From: Chitinophagaceae bacterium UBA2375
Lineage (GTDB): Bacteria > Bacteroidota > Bacteroidia > Chitinophagales > Chitinophagaceae
NCBI GenBank assembly: GCA_002343985.1
Contig: DDTB01000010.1
Span: 124,001 to 188,000, forward strand
Direction of reading: 5' to 3'
DNA length: 64,000 nucleotides
Position numbers and translations under genes: made by a program. Positions 1 to 7,634 of this stretch are shown here, one piece after another (within the stretch, counting starts at the first letter, position 1; each line of letters begins with the position of its first letter). A model generated the notes under the pieces. It saw nothing but the letters and a program-made list of their open reading frames with translations, did no database searches and was not told where the DNA came from.

Positions 1-60
1 GAAATGGATCCCTCACTGGCCAGCTTAAGACGGAAAAAAGAAATGCCCGGTGGGCTTTAA
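1..60 (+). CDS. C-terminal end of an upstream gene (partial, unidentified)
   Basis: Frame 1 is open from the window edge and stops with TAA at 58-60. The 19 visible residues end in a basic stretch followed by EMPGGL. A terminator hairpin follows 46 bases later, which fits the end of a plus-strand gene. Too little is visible to name a family. Frame 3 is also open here but runs through the terminator, so frame 1 is preferred. Confidence 0.4.
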   Translation, partial: EMDPSLASLRRKKEMPGGL

Positions 61-106
61 CAATAGTTTTCTACAGTTATACGGTTGATTTTTACAGGAC
101 AAAAAG

Positions 107-131
107 CGGGAGAGCATTCTCCCGTTTTTTT
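107..131. terminator. Bidirectional intrinsic terminator
   Basis: A 7-bp stem (CGGGAGA at 107-113 with TCTCCCG at 118-124) and a GCAT loop are followed by seven T. An A-tract on the other flank gives a U-tract for minus-strand transcripts too. It lies between the end of the partial plus-strand gene and the stop codon of the convergent ctlX gene. Confidence 0.85.
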
Positions 132-1026
132 ATGCAAATATTTCAGCCAGCATGCACCGGGCGCTGCCACCACCTGCATCTTCGATATGCTGTAGAGGTG
201 CATGTATGAATCCACCATCAACCGACAAAGCCTGCAACTGTGATTCGGTTAATGATTGATAGGCGCGATCAGACATCACCCAAAAACATGCATCGGCTGT
301 ATTGCGCACCAGCAGCATATTTCCCGCAAATGCGTGCATCTGTTCAAGTGTAATCGATACCAATGTCAATCCCGAAGCTTCAATGGACGTGGTGACAGTA
401 TGCCGATCAATACCAGGTGTAATGGCGTCCAGGCAAACTACCGCTACGGATTTGCCAATACTCATCATTACATTGGTATGGTAAACCGCTTGCCCCGATG
501 CATCAATGGCATCAAAGATGACCGGCCGGAAACCAATAATGCCACAGCAGTCCCGGAAAAGGGATTCGTGGGTGCGCGCCGACCTGCAGGCATACGCTAT
601 CTTATGCGCCCTGTCGAGCACCATGCTTCCCGTGCCTTCGAGGAAAATCCCTGCCTGTTCATATGAACGTAAGTCTGTTTTATGTTCAATCGCATTTGTG
701 ATAAGTTCCAATGATGTTAGCAGCTTCTTAGGTTCTAACCTGCGGTTCTCCGCGAACATGGGGTATAGGATATAACGTCCAGGGTGAAACGAAATCCAGT
801 TATTGGGAAAGATGGCATCGGGTGTTGGCGGGTGGGTACTGTCTTTAATAACGGTGACCCGTACACGATTTTCGCGCAGCGCATCCAGCATGCCATTCCA
901 TTCCGCTAAGGCTTTCTCCTGCAGGTTTTCGCCGGTTGCCTGCTGAAACAAATTATTGACGGCGGTTTCCCGGTTATAACCAAATGCCGCCGGTTCAACC
1001 ATGAGCAGGTGATTGCTGGTTTGCAT
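130..1026 (-). CDS. ctlX: Citrulline utilization hydrolase CtlX (amidinotransferase/deiminase fold)
   Basis: 298 residues, matching the CtlX family of the guanidino-modifying (arginine deiminase-like) superfamily, cytosolic enzymes that hydrolyse citrulline or related ureido compounds. Visible motifs are FPNNW near residues 73-77, a Glu-Gly-Thr-Gly segment near 130-133, the His-Thr-Asn substrate loop near 183-185, and a C-terminal Gly-rich loop with the presumed nucleophile Cys at about 291. It is the last gene of a minus-strand group behind arginase and DUF1684, with three bases between the DUF1684 stop and its ATG. Arginase and CtlX could both yield ornithine, so the group looks like arginine/citrulline catabolism. 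The substrate is inferred from family and context. A less likely alternative is a dimethylarginine hydrolase. Confidence 0.85.
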   Translation of the reverse strand: MQTSNHLLMVEPAAFGYNRETAVNNLFQQATGENLQEKALAEWNGMLDALRENRVRVTVIKDSTHPPTPDAIFPNNWISFHPGRYILYPMFAENRRLEPKKLLTSLELITNAIEHKTDLRSYEQAGIFLEGTGSMVLDRAHKIAYACRSARTHESLFRDCCGIIGFRPVIFDAIDASGQAVYHTNVMMSIGKSVAVVCLDAITPGIDRHTVTTSIEASGLTLVSITLEQMHAFAGNMLLVRNTADACFWVMSDRAYQSLTESQLQALSVDGGFIHAPLQHIEDAGGGSARCMLAEIFA

Positions 1027-1029
1027 GCA

Positions 1030-1623
1030 CTAATGTTTTTTGGCAAATTCCTTCTCGCCGGCACGGATGGCAACCGGCAGGTCGTTTTCACGTGGCGGGA
1101 TCGGGCAATTGTAGCCGCTGCTGTATGCGCAGTAAGGGTTATAAGATTTATTGAAATCGATCACAACCATATCATCCCTGATATCCGTGACCAGGATATC
1201 GATATACCTGCCTCCGCCATAACTGGCTTCACCACTGGTTTGATCTGTAAAGGGAATAAAGAGATGGTCGCGGTATCGGCTGCTGTTCCGCAAAGCGTCT
1301 GACTGATAAATGAACAATCGGCAACTGTCTTTTCCTAACCTGAAGTGTGCAATGCCATATCGGTAGAATTTCTTTGGCTTTTCACCGGTCGTTGGCATGA
1401 TAAACCCAATCGTGTCATTGAGCTTCTCAAATCTTGCGTGGATTTTATAAGAGATGTCTGCCGGGAAAAATCGAAAATATTTTTTTTCGGCTTCTGGTAC
1501 TGCTTCATGCTGGCTGGTATAGGCAGACCGGTAAGTTTTCATATACCGTTGATACGCGGATTGCGCTTCGGACCGGCCGCAGCATAACAATAAAAATGAC
1601 AGGATGGAAAAATATGCACGCAT
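1030..1623 (-). CDS. DUF1684 domain protein, exported
   Basis: 197 residues with an N-terminal signal sequence (hydrophobic FSILSFLLLCC, possibly a lipoprotein or a cleaved Sec signal). The DUF1684 hallmark sits near the C-terminus: a YNPYCAYSS segment, then CPIPPRENDLPVAIRAGE. Three Cys lie in this block. The family's biochemical role is unknown. The start codon overlaps the arginase stop codon by one base (TGATG), so translation is probably coupled to arginase. That is unusual for a pair with one cytosolic and one exported product. Confidence 0.85.
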   Translation of the reverse strand: MRAYFSILSFLLLCCGRSEAQSAYQRYMKTYRSAYTSQHEAVPEAEKKYFRFFPADISYKIHARFEKLNDTIGFIMPTTGEKPKKFYRYGIAHFRLGKDSCRLFIYQSDALRNSSRYRDHLFIPFTDQTSGEASYGGGRYIDILVTDIRDDMVVIDFNKSYNPYCAYSSGYNCPIPPRENDLPVAIRAGEKEFAKKH

Positions 1624-2570
1624 CAGTTCATCATCACAATATTGACACTCCTTTGCAGGATATTAAAAGCGATTTCCGCCATCAGGTTTTCCTTATCGAG
1701 TGTAGGGTTTACTTCCGTGATTTCAAAACAGCAAACCTTCCGGCTTTGCATGAATTTAGAAATCAGGTCCTCAGCTTCCCTTTCACGCAACCCGTTGCTC
1801 ACGGGTGTGCCGGTTCCTTTCGATATGGTGGAATCTAAACTGTCAACATCAAAACTCACATAAATATCTGTGCAATCACTCAGGTAACGCAATACTTTCC
1901 GGCTCACATTCTCCGGTCCATTGCGCCTCACTTCCGTGGTGCTGATCACTTTCATACCGTATTTGTCGATCAGTGCTTTTTCTTCTTTCTCAAAATCCCT
2001 CAATGAAATAAAAACAATATCCTCGGGCAGCACTTTAGGCGTAATTTTCCCGATTTCTTTTAACTGGTTCCAGATACGCGCCGTTTTTTCATCAAGATCG
2101 TGCACTTTATTATCGGCATTGTCTTCGCCTATGGCTGTAGCCAATGGCATACCATGCAAGTTGCCGGATGGCGTGGTGAATGGCGTATGCAGGTCGGCAT
2201 GGGCATCAATCCAGATCACCCCCAGTTTGCTTTTGGGTTTTGCGATCTTGATTCCGGCAATCGTACCTCCGGCGTTGCTGTGGTCTCCGCTTAAAATAAC
2301 GGGGAAGAAATTATTCTTCAGGCTGTCGCTCACCGCTTTGCTGATCCGTTCATACATGGTCAGCACCCCCTGTATGCGTTTCGCATAGGGGGAATGGATG
2401 GGTTCGAAAAGGATATTATTGACGGTTTCGATTTTCTCGGAAGGGAAGTGTACGAAAAAATTACTCATAAAATCAAGGGCGGCGATCTTAATGGCATCAA
2501 CACCCAGGCTGGCCCCGCGGGTACCCGCACCAATTTCGGATGGCACTTCAATGAGTTTGATATTCTTCAT
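1623..2570 (-). CDS. Arginase family hydrolase
   Basis: 315-residue ureohydrolase of normal length. It hydrolyses arginine to ornithine and urea, or a related guanidino substrate such as formimidoylglutamate or agmatine, at a binuclear Mn centre. Metal ligands are visible as GDHS (95-98), DAHAD (122-126) and DVDSLD (241-246). The position next to a CtlX-type hydrolase favours arginase. A -7 promoter box lies about 60 bases upstream, inside the 3' end of the preceding CrtA-like gene. The DUF1684 gene follows with a one-base overlap. Confidence 0.88.
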   Translation of the reverse strand: MKNIKLIEVPSEIGAGTRGASLGVDAIKIAALDFMSNFFVHFPSEKIETVNNILFEPIHSPYAKRIQGVLTMYERISKAVSDSLKNNFFPVILSGDHSNAGGTIAGIKIAKPKSKLGVIWIDAHADLHTPFTTPSGNLHGMPLATAIGEDNADNKVHDLDEKTARIWNQLKEIGKITPKVLPEDIVFISLRDFEKEEKALIDKYGMKVISTTEVRRNGPENVSRKVLRYLSDCTDIYVSFDVDSLDSTISKGTGTPVSNGLREREAEDLISKFMQSRKVCCFEITEVNPTLDKENLMAEIAFNILQRSVNIVMMN

Positions 2571-2630
2571 AATGACAATTTAGGTGAAGCCCGGTGCGGC
2601 TGAATGGCATGGGCATATGTATCGTACAAG

Positions 2631-3347
2631 TCAAATATACAGATTATCCCTGACGGGGTTTTTCCCATTCAGGCTACCGGTGCTGGAAATGATCCTGAAT
2701 CGGACAAACATATCCTCGCTGTACCATTTTTCTTTGCGCGTTTTGCGGATCACTTCGGCATGGGTGGCAGAGGCATAGGCAAATGATTTCATCTGGGATG
2801 CAGAAGTCCAAACGCTGAATGTAGCCTGTTTGATCCAAGGTACTTCGCCAATCCCGACCGACATCAGGAACCCCGGTGCTTTGACCATTTGTACAGCCAC
2901 CGGTGCCACATGCCGCCAGAAATAAGTTAGCCGGTTTAGTCGGATGCTGGCACGGGTGAGTACCGCGACGGGCCCATCATAACCGGTTTTGGTTTGCAGG
3001 TTACCGAAAGGCTCCTTGCCATCCCAACGCCCGTGGCCTTCAACGGGTTCCAGCATTAATATATAAGTTTCGCAACCAAACAGTTTGGCCCAACCATGTA
3101 CAATCCTGCCATATAATGTGGTTAAACTAACCTTTTCCGGGCTTATGTCAGCATCATGGGTAGCTAAAATGGCCCATTGGCGCAAGTCTGGCTTCTTATC
3201 GAATGTGCCGTTCAACCCGCACCCCATGAGTTTATAAAAACGGATGCGGCGGTTTATCCATAAGGGGAACCTGAATACGCCCATACTCAACCATGCCAGG
3301 GGAATGGCCCATACAGGATACCGGAATACCGTTAAGGATGTAGTCAT
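2631..3347 (-). CDS. Spheroidene monooxygenase (CrtA)-like protein
   Basis: 238 residues resembling the CrtA-like family, built on a dimeric alpha/beta-barrel fold that in phototrophs oxidises spheroidene with haem. An N-terminal hydrophobic stretch is followed by the family's central region with FWRHVAPVAVQMVKAPG and the WTSASQMKSFAYAS segment that aligns with monooxygenase-like proteins. In non-phototrophic Bacteroidota the substrate is unknown. No carotenoid genes are in the window, so a carotenoid role is not supported by context. It precedes arginase by 60 bases and may be cotranscribed with it. Confidence 0.7.
   Translation of the reverse strand: MTTSLTVFRYPVWAIPLAWLSMGVFRFPLWINRRIRFYKLMGCGLNGTFDKKPDLRQWAILATHDADISPEKVSLTTLYGRIVHGWAKLFGCETYILMLEPVEGHGRWDGKEPFGNLQTKTGYDGPVAVLTRASIRLNRLTYFWRHVAPVAVQMVKAPGFLMSVGIGEVPWIKQATFSVWTSASQMKSFAYASATHAEVIRKTRKEKWYSEDMFVRFRIISSTGSLNGKNPVRDNLYI
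2632..2639 (-). promoter_or_regulatory. Candidate -7 box for the arginase operon
   Basis: On the minus strand this reads TATATTTG, a full match to the Bacteroidota TAnnTTTG -7 element. No TTG is found at the usual -33 distance. It overlaps the stop codon region of the CrtA-like gene. Confidence 0.4.
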
Positions 3348-3389
3348 TGTATAGATTTATGCTTATCGAAATATCGCACGGCTAAAAAT

Positions 3390-3416
3390 AAAAAACTCCA
3401 CGTGGATAACGTGGAG
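3390..3416 (-). terminator. Intrinsic terminator of ndk
   Basis: An 8-bp perfect stem (CTCCACGT at 3396-3403 with ACGTGGAG at 3409-3416) has a five-base loop. The flanking A-run at 3390-3395 becomes a U-tract on the minus-strand transcript. It starts about 24 bases after the ndk stop. Confidence 0.88.
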
Positions 3417-3439
3417 CCCGGGTATTTGGTTTGAAAAAC

Positions 3440-3856
3440 TTAGAATTGTTCCAGCTTGCTGAAGAAGAATGAGCCTTCAATGGCTGCATTTTCATCGCTG
3501 TCGCTGCCATGGATCGCATTTTCACCCACGGAAGCGGCATACAATTTACGGATGGTGCCTTCCTCAGCTTGTGCAGGATTGGTAGCGCCAATTAGCTTGC
3601 GGAAATCTTCCACCGCGTTTTCTTTTTCCAGGATGGCTGCGGTAATGGGGCCACGGCTCATGAATTCAACCAGTTCGCCGTAAAAAGGGCGCTCTTTGTG
3701 CACGGCATAAAACTCACCCGCTTTCTCTGCACTCAGCTTGGTCATTTTCATGGCTACAATCCGGAATCCGGCCTTGTTGATCTTTTCCAGGATCGCACCG
3801 GTGTAACCTTTCTCAGTGGCATCCGGCTTGATCATTGTAAATGTACGATTGCTCAT
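3440..3856 (-). CDS. ndk: Nucleoside-diphosphate kinase
   Basis: 138 residues from the chosen ATG. A longer reading frame begins at 3877, but the conserved N-terminus MSNRTFTMIKPDATEKG marks 3856, and a promoter -7 box at 3875-3882 overlaps the longer start. The enzyme transfers the gamma phosphate of ATP to NDPs through a phospho-histidine, here His in AIHGSDS at about residue 116. Conserved Lys in MIKPDA and the GPITA block are present. It is a single-gene unit with its own promoter and terminator. Confidence 0.95.
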   Translation of the reverse strand: MSNRTFTMIKPDATEKGYTGAILEKINKAGFRIVAMKMTKLSAEKAGEFYAVHKERPFYGELVEFMSRGPITAAILEKENAVEDFRKLIGATNPAQAEEGTIRKLYAASVGENAIHGSDSDENAAIEGSFFFSKLEQF

Positions 3857-3874
3857 TCTTATCAATTTTGGGCG

Positions 3875-3882
3875 CAAATCTA
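3875..3882 (-). promoter_or_regulatory. -7 box of ndk
   Basis: On the minus strand this is TAGATTTG followed by C, matching TAnnTTTG, 18 bases before the ndk ATG. No TTG is clear at -33. The position rules out the upstream alternative start at 3877. Confidence 0.5.
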
Positions 3883-4000
3883 CACCCTAATGGCGAGAAT
3901 TCCGCTTTCTGTTACCTGTTCCGGAGCTGATATTTTTGTTAAAATCAGGTTTGATGGCTGAACGGGCTTGACTCATCCACCGCATTCGTATTTTTTACCA

Positions 4001-4008
4001 TACTTTTG
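4001..4008 (+). promoter_or_regulatory. -7 box of the nrnA-like gene, nearly leaderless
   Basis: TACTTTTG followed by C matches TAnnTTTG. Only nine bases separate it from the ATG at 4018, so with a start about seven bases downstream the mRNA would have almost no 5' leader. No -33 TTG is seen at standard spacing. Confidence 0.5.
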
Positions 4009-4017
4009 CGCGGCCAT

Positions 4018-5037
4018 ATGCAACCGATCGCACATCTCCACCCATTATTACAGGAACCAAGGGTCATTGTGATAACCATGCACCAGAAACCTGATGCCGA
4101 TGCCATGGGCTCAGCCCTCGGCTTGTATCATTTTCTGATACAGTTCGGGCACACGGTTTCCGTGATATCGCCTACCAACTGGGCCGCATTCCTGAACTGG
4201 ATGCCGGCTTGCGACTCTGTGATTGATTATGAAAGGGAGCAGGCGAAAGCTGATGCGCTGATAGAAGAGGCCGACTTAATTTTTTGCCTGGATTTTAATG
4301 TGTTGAGCCGCACCAAAAAAATGGAAACGGCGCTGGCTGCTGCCAGTGGCAAACGCATCCTCATTGATCATCATCAGCAACCCGATGAGCCCATGTTCGC
4401 GTATGGCATCAGCAATACGCTGAAAAGTTCAACTGCAGAGATGGTGTACGATTTTATCTGCCAGTCGGGCCATTCTTCCAGGATTAACCTGCAGGTTGCG
4501 GAATGTATATATGCTGGCGTGATGTCTGACACGGGTTCATTCCGTTTCCCTTATACTTCCGCTGAGGTGCACCGCATGGTGGCCGACCTGAAAGAGAAAG
4601 GCCTGAACCACACTGCCATACACCAGGCTTTGTTTGATAATTTTTCCGAAAACCGGTTACGTTTCATCGGGCATGTGCTCCTGAACCGCATGGAGGTTTT
4701 CTATGAATATAATACAGCATTGATCTCCATACCGCAACAGGACCTGATGAAGTACGACATCAAAACCGGCGATACCGAAGGTTTGGTGAATTATCCGTTA
4801 AGTATCGAAGGCATCAGGCTGGCTGCCATCATAATCGACAGGGGCGAAGAACGTAAATGCTCTTTCCGTAGCAAAGGTGATTTTGATGTCAATGTTTTTG
4901 CCCGTGAACATTTTACCGGGGGTGGACATAAGAATGCCGCCGGCGGACAAAGCCGCGACCCATTGGAAAAAGTGGTGAATGATTTTGTGGAGGCCATAAA
5001 AAAATACCGCTCCGAACTCAGCAGCTACGATTTTTAA
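4018..5037 (+). CDS. nrnA: DHH-family phosphoesterase, NrnA-type nanoRNase/pAp phosphatase
   Basis: 339 residues from ATG 4018. An in-frame TTG at 4006 lies inside the -7 promoter box, so it is not used. NrnA-type enzymes degrade very short RNAs and 3'-phosphoadenosine 5'-phosphate with Mn. Visible motifs are KPDADAMGSALG at about residues 25-36 (DHH motif I), IDHHQQPDEP at about 120-129, the DTGSFRFPYTS segment, and a C-terminal DHHA1 domain with GGGHKNAAGG. Length and domain order fit the family. It is followed 29 bases later by the FKBP lipoprotein gene and may form a two-gene operon with it. Confidence 0.88.
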   Translation: MQPIAHLHPLLQEPRVIVITMHQKPDADAMGSALGLYHFLIQFGHTVSVISPTNWAAFLNWMPACDSVIDYEREQAKADALIEEADLIFCLDFNVLSRTKKMETALAAASGKRILIDHHQQPDEPMFAYGISNTLKSSTAEMVYDFICQSGHSSRINLQVAECIYAGVMSDTGSFRFPYTSAEVHRMVADLKEKGLNHTAIHQALFDNFSENRLRFIGHVLLNRMEVFYEYNTALISIPQQDLMKYDIKTGDTEGLVNYPLSIEGIRLAAIIIDRGEERKCSFRSKGDFDVNVFAREHFTGGGHKNAAGGQSRDPLEKVVNDFVEAIKKYRSELSSYDF

Positions 5038-5066
5038 TTTCAATCAGCATAATTCAGATATTATAT

Positions 5067-6137
5067 ATGAGACACATGAAAACAATCGTTTTATCGACAC
5101 TCGCGGGATTATTGGTTTTATCATCCTGCAAAGAACCATTCCGCAAATCCAGCAATGGACTGGAGTATAAAATTATCAGTGATGGAAAAGGCGAGACCCT
5201 GAAACAAAATCAGTACATGCAGTACCATGTAAAGCAATTGTACCAAACGGGCCGCAAGGATTCATTGCTGACCGACAGCCGCACAAGCCGCGGGCCGATG
5301 ATTGAAATGGTGGATTCGTTTTCAACGCCCCCACAGTATTATGGTATCCTTACACAATTGAGAAAAGGGGATAGCCTGGTGATGCGCAGCCTGACCGATT
5401 CTATCTACGCGAAATCAGAAGTGATGCCGCCAATGTTTAAGAAAGGCCATTACCTCGTTACGACTGTAAAAGTGATCAACATCTTCAAAACAAGGGCAGA
5501 AGCCGATAGCGCGAACAAAGCCGAAATCGCAGTGTACCGCCGCATAGATTCATTGAAAAAGCTGGAAAAAATTAAGGAAGATGATGTGAAGCTGCGCGAA
5601 TATTTCAAGAAGAATAATATCGACGTCAGCAAATTACAAAAAGCGCCGCGCGGAACATACGTGGAAATCATCACACCGGGTGAAGGCCCGTTGATTGATA
5701 CCAGCATGTACCCAAAAACCAATTATACAGGCCGTAAACTCGAGGGCGAAGTGTTTGACAGCAACACGGATCCAAAATTCGGGCATGTGGATCCCTTTGT
5801 CGTAAACCTTGGCTCTGACCCCAGCATGGGTTACGGTATTATTGAAGGTTGGCTCGAAGGATTGAAACTGTTGCAGAAAGGAAGCAAAGCCAGGTTCTAC
5901 ATTCCTTCGCCTTTGGCTTATGGAGAAAACGAACCCCGGCTCGGGCCAAACGCCATCCTGATTTTTGATATTGAGGTATTGGATGTGCTCACCAAAGACC
6001 AGGCCAAGGCCGAATTAAAAGCGGCCAATGACCGCTACGCAGCCAAGCAAAAAATGTACATCGATAGTTTAAAAAAGATCCGTGAAGACAGCATTATGCG
6101 CAGCAAGGGAAAAGCCATTGACTCTTCTAAGAAGTAA
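5067..6137 (+). CDS. FKBP-type peptidyl-prolyl isomerase lipoprotein
   Basis: 356 residues starting at ATG 5067, with a second possible ATG at 5076. A lipoprotein signal with lipobox LSSC near residues 18-21 places it on a membrane facing the periplasm. There are two FKBP-like regions: a degenerate one at about residues 30-135, and a canonical C-terminal domain at about 195-310 with the VFDSNTD, GWLEGL and YIPSPLAYGE segments of active FKBPs. A lysine-rich, probably helical, linker and tail flank it. It likely assists folding of exported proteins. It ends at a shared terminator with convergent folP. Confidence 0.87.
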   Translation: MRHMKTIVLSTLAGLLVLSSCKEPFRKSSNGLEYKIISDGKGETLKQNQYMQYHVKQLYQTGRKDSLLTDSRTSRGPMIEMVDSFSTPPQYYGILTQLRKGDSLVMRSLTDSIYAKSEVMPPMFKKGHYLVTTVKVINIFKTRAEADSANKAEIAVYRRIDSLKKLEKIKEDDVKLREYFKKNNIDVSKLQKAPRGTYVEIITPGEGPLIDTSMYPKTNYTGRKLEGEVFDSNTDPKFGHVDPFVVNLGSDPSMGYGIIEGWLEGLKLLQKGSKARFYIPSPLAYGENEPRLGPNAILIFDIEVLDVLTKDQAKAELKAANDRYAAKQKMYIDSLKKIREDSIMRSKGKAIDSSKK

Positions 6138-6154
6138 TCAATGATGATAACAAC

Positions 6155-7003
6155 TTAAGCCGCTCCATCCGGGGCGGCTTTTTTATATGCTTCCAGCAGG
6201 TTGACCACTTCCATGGCTTCCTTTACATCGTGTACGCGTAACAGTTGTGCGCCCTGTTGCAGCGCGATGGTATGCATGACCGTGGTTCCATTCAGCGCCT
6301 CGGCCGGGGTAATGCCAAGGGTTTTGTAGATGCTGCTTTTGCGCGATAATCCGGCTAATATGGGTTTCCCGAGGATACGCAAAGCATGCAGCTCATGAAG
6401 CAATCGGAAATTCTGTTCAATGTTTTTCGCGAAGCCAAAACCGGGGTCAATAATGATATCCTTAATGCCGGCAGACTGGCACTGGTCAATTTTACGGATA
6501 AAATAATCCAATACTTCGCGTGTGATATCTTCATACATGGCGAGGTCCTGCATATGTTCGGGGCTGCCTTTCATGTGCATGCAGATATACGGAACGTTCA
6601 ATGTTCCGACTGTTGGGATCATTTCTTGATCAAGTGTACCGGCGCTGATGTCGTTGATGATATCAGCGCCCATTGCAACCGCTTCACGCGCCACCTGGCT
6701 GTGATAGGTATCAATGGAAATAACCGCATCCGGAAAGCAGGAGCGGATATTTTTCAATACAGGCTGTACGCGTGCCCATTCTTCCGGAGCCGATAACCGG
6801 GCACTGCCAGGTCTTGTGCTTTGTCCGCCAATATCAATAATCCCCGCGCCCTGTGCCAGCATGTTCGCAGCCTTGCTGATGAGTTCATCCATTGATAAAC
6901 TGATATGGCCCTCATAAAATGAATCCGGTGTAATATTCAAAATGCCCATAACTACAGGCTTTTCATAAACATGCAATTTTCCCCGGCAATTGATGGTGAA
7001 CAT
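6155..7003 (-). CDS. folP: Dihydropteroate synthase
   Basis: 282 residues from ATG 7003, the start that matches the usual N-terminus. A longer frame to 7072 adds a 23-residue extension that is not typical. The enzyme condenses p-aminobenzoate with dihydropterin pyrophosphate in folate synthesis and is the sulfonamide target. TIM-barrel motifs are visible: MGILNITPDSFYEG, DIGGQSTRPGS, SIDTYHSQVA, DIINDIS, IIDPGFGFAKN and GLSRKSSI. It is divergent from the DUF1599 gene across 77 bases. Confidence 0.95.
   Translation of the reverse strand: MFTINCRGKLHVYEKPVVMGILNITPDSFYEGHISLSMDELISKAANMLAQGAGIIDIGGQSTRPGSARLSAPEEWARVQPVLKNIRSCFPDAVISIDTYHSQVAREAVAMGADIINDISAGTLDQEMIPTVGTLNVPYICMHMKGSPEHMQDLAMYEDITREVLDYFIRKIDQCQSAGIKDIIIDPGFGFAKNIEQNFRLLHELHALRILGKPILAGLSRKSSIYKTLGITPAEALNGTTVMHTIALQQGAQLLRVHDVKEAMEVVNLLEAYKKAAPDGAA
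6157..6184. terminator. Terminator shared by the FKBP gene and folP, overlapping folP
   Basis: A 10-bp stem (6157-6166 with 6171-6180, one G-T pair) and an ATCC loop are followed by T to 6184. The folP stop codon is at 6155-6157, so the hairpin is formed by the last folP codons and works mainly for the plus-strand gene. Confidence 0.8.
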
Positions 7004-7080
7004 GGATGGATAAATTGTATTTTTGAGCGTATATGCAAATGTGAGGATTATTTGCAAGTAAACATCCAGCAAACAAATTC

Positions 7081-7629
7081 ATGACGACCGAAGCACAATA
7101 CCGGCAGGTGGTTGACCGCTGCCGGGATACTTTCCTGAAAAAAACAGCCGATTACGGTACTTCCTGGAGGGTGTACCGCACGATCTCCGTGGCCGACCAG
7201 ATTTTTATTAAGGCACGACGGGTCCGTACGATACAGGAAAAAAAACAACGAAAAGTGGAAGATGGCATCCGGTCGGAGTTTGAAGGCATGCTGAATTATG
7301 CGGTAATCGGATTGATGCAGTTAAGGCTGCCCGAATCAGCGCCGGAGCAACTCAGCGCGGAAGAGGTACAGCCTTTGTATGATGCCGTTATAACCGAGGC
7401 GCTTGCCCTGATGCAAGACAAGAACCATGATTACGGGGAAGCCTGGAGGGATATGAGCCAGGAGAGTTTTACCGACCTGATCCTCGCCAAATTGCTCCGC
7501 ATAAAACAAATCATCGCCAACCAGGGCGTGACCATAGTGAGCGAAGGCATAGACGCTAATTTTTACGATATATTGAATTATTCCGCATTCGCCCTTATCC
7601 TGATCAGTGAAGGGCTCCACGAAAAATAA
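7081..7629 (+). CDS. DUF1599 domain protein
   Basis: 182 residues containing two similar halves. Each has a Cys/Leu-xx-K-xx-DYG-xx-W pattern: KKTADYGTSWR near residues 20-30 and DKNHDYGEAWRDM near 115-127. This is the duplicated DUF1599 architecture, which resembles helical NTP-pyrophosphatase-like folds. Function is unknown. The spacing to the following DoxX gene is five bases, so they are very probably cotranscribed. It lies head to head with folP, a hint at nucleotide or pterin metabolism that the sequence does not prove. Confidence 0.82.
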   Translation: MTTEAQYRQVVDRCRDTFLKKTADYGTSWRVYRTISVADQIFIKARRVRTIQEKKQRKVEDGIRSEFEGMLNYAVIGLMQLRLPESAPEQLSAEEVQPLYDAVITEALALMQDKNHDYGEAWRDMSQESFTDLILAKLLRIKQIIANQGVTIVSEGIDANFYDILNYSAFALILISEGLHEK

Positions 7630-7634
7630 AAACC

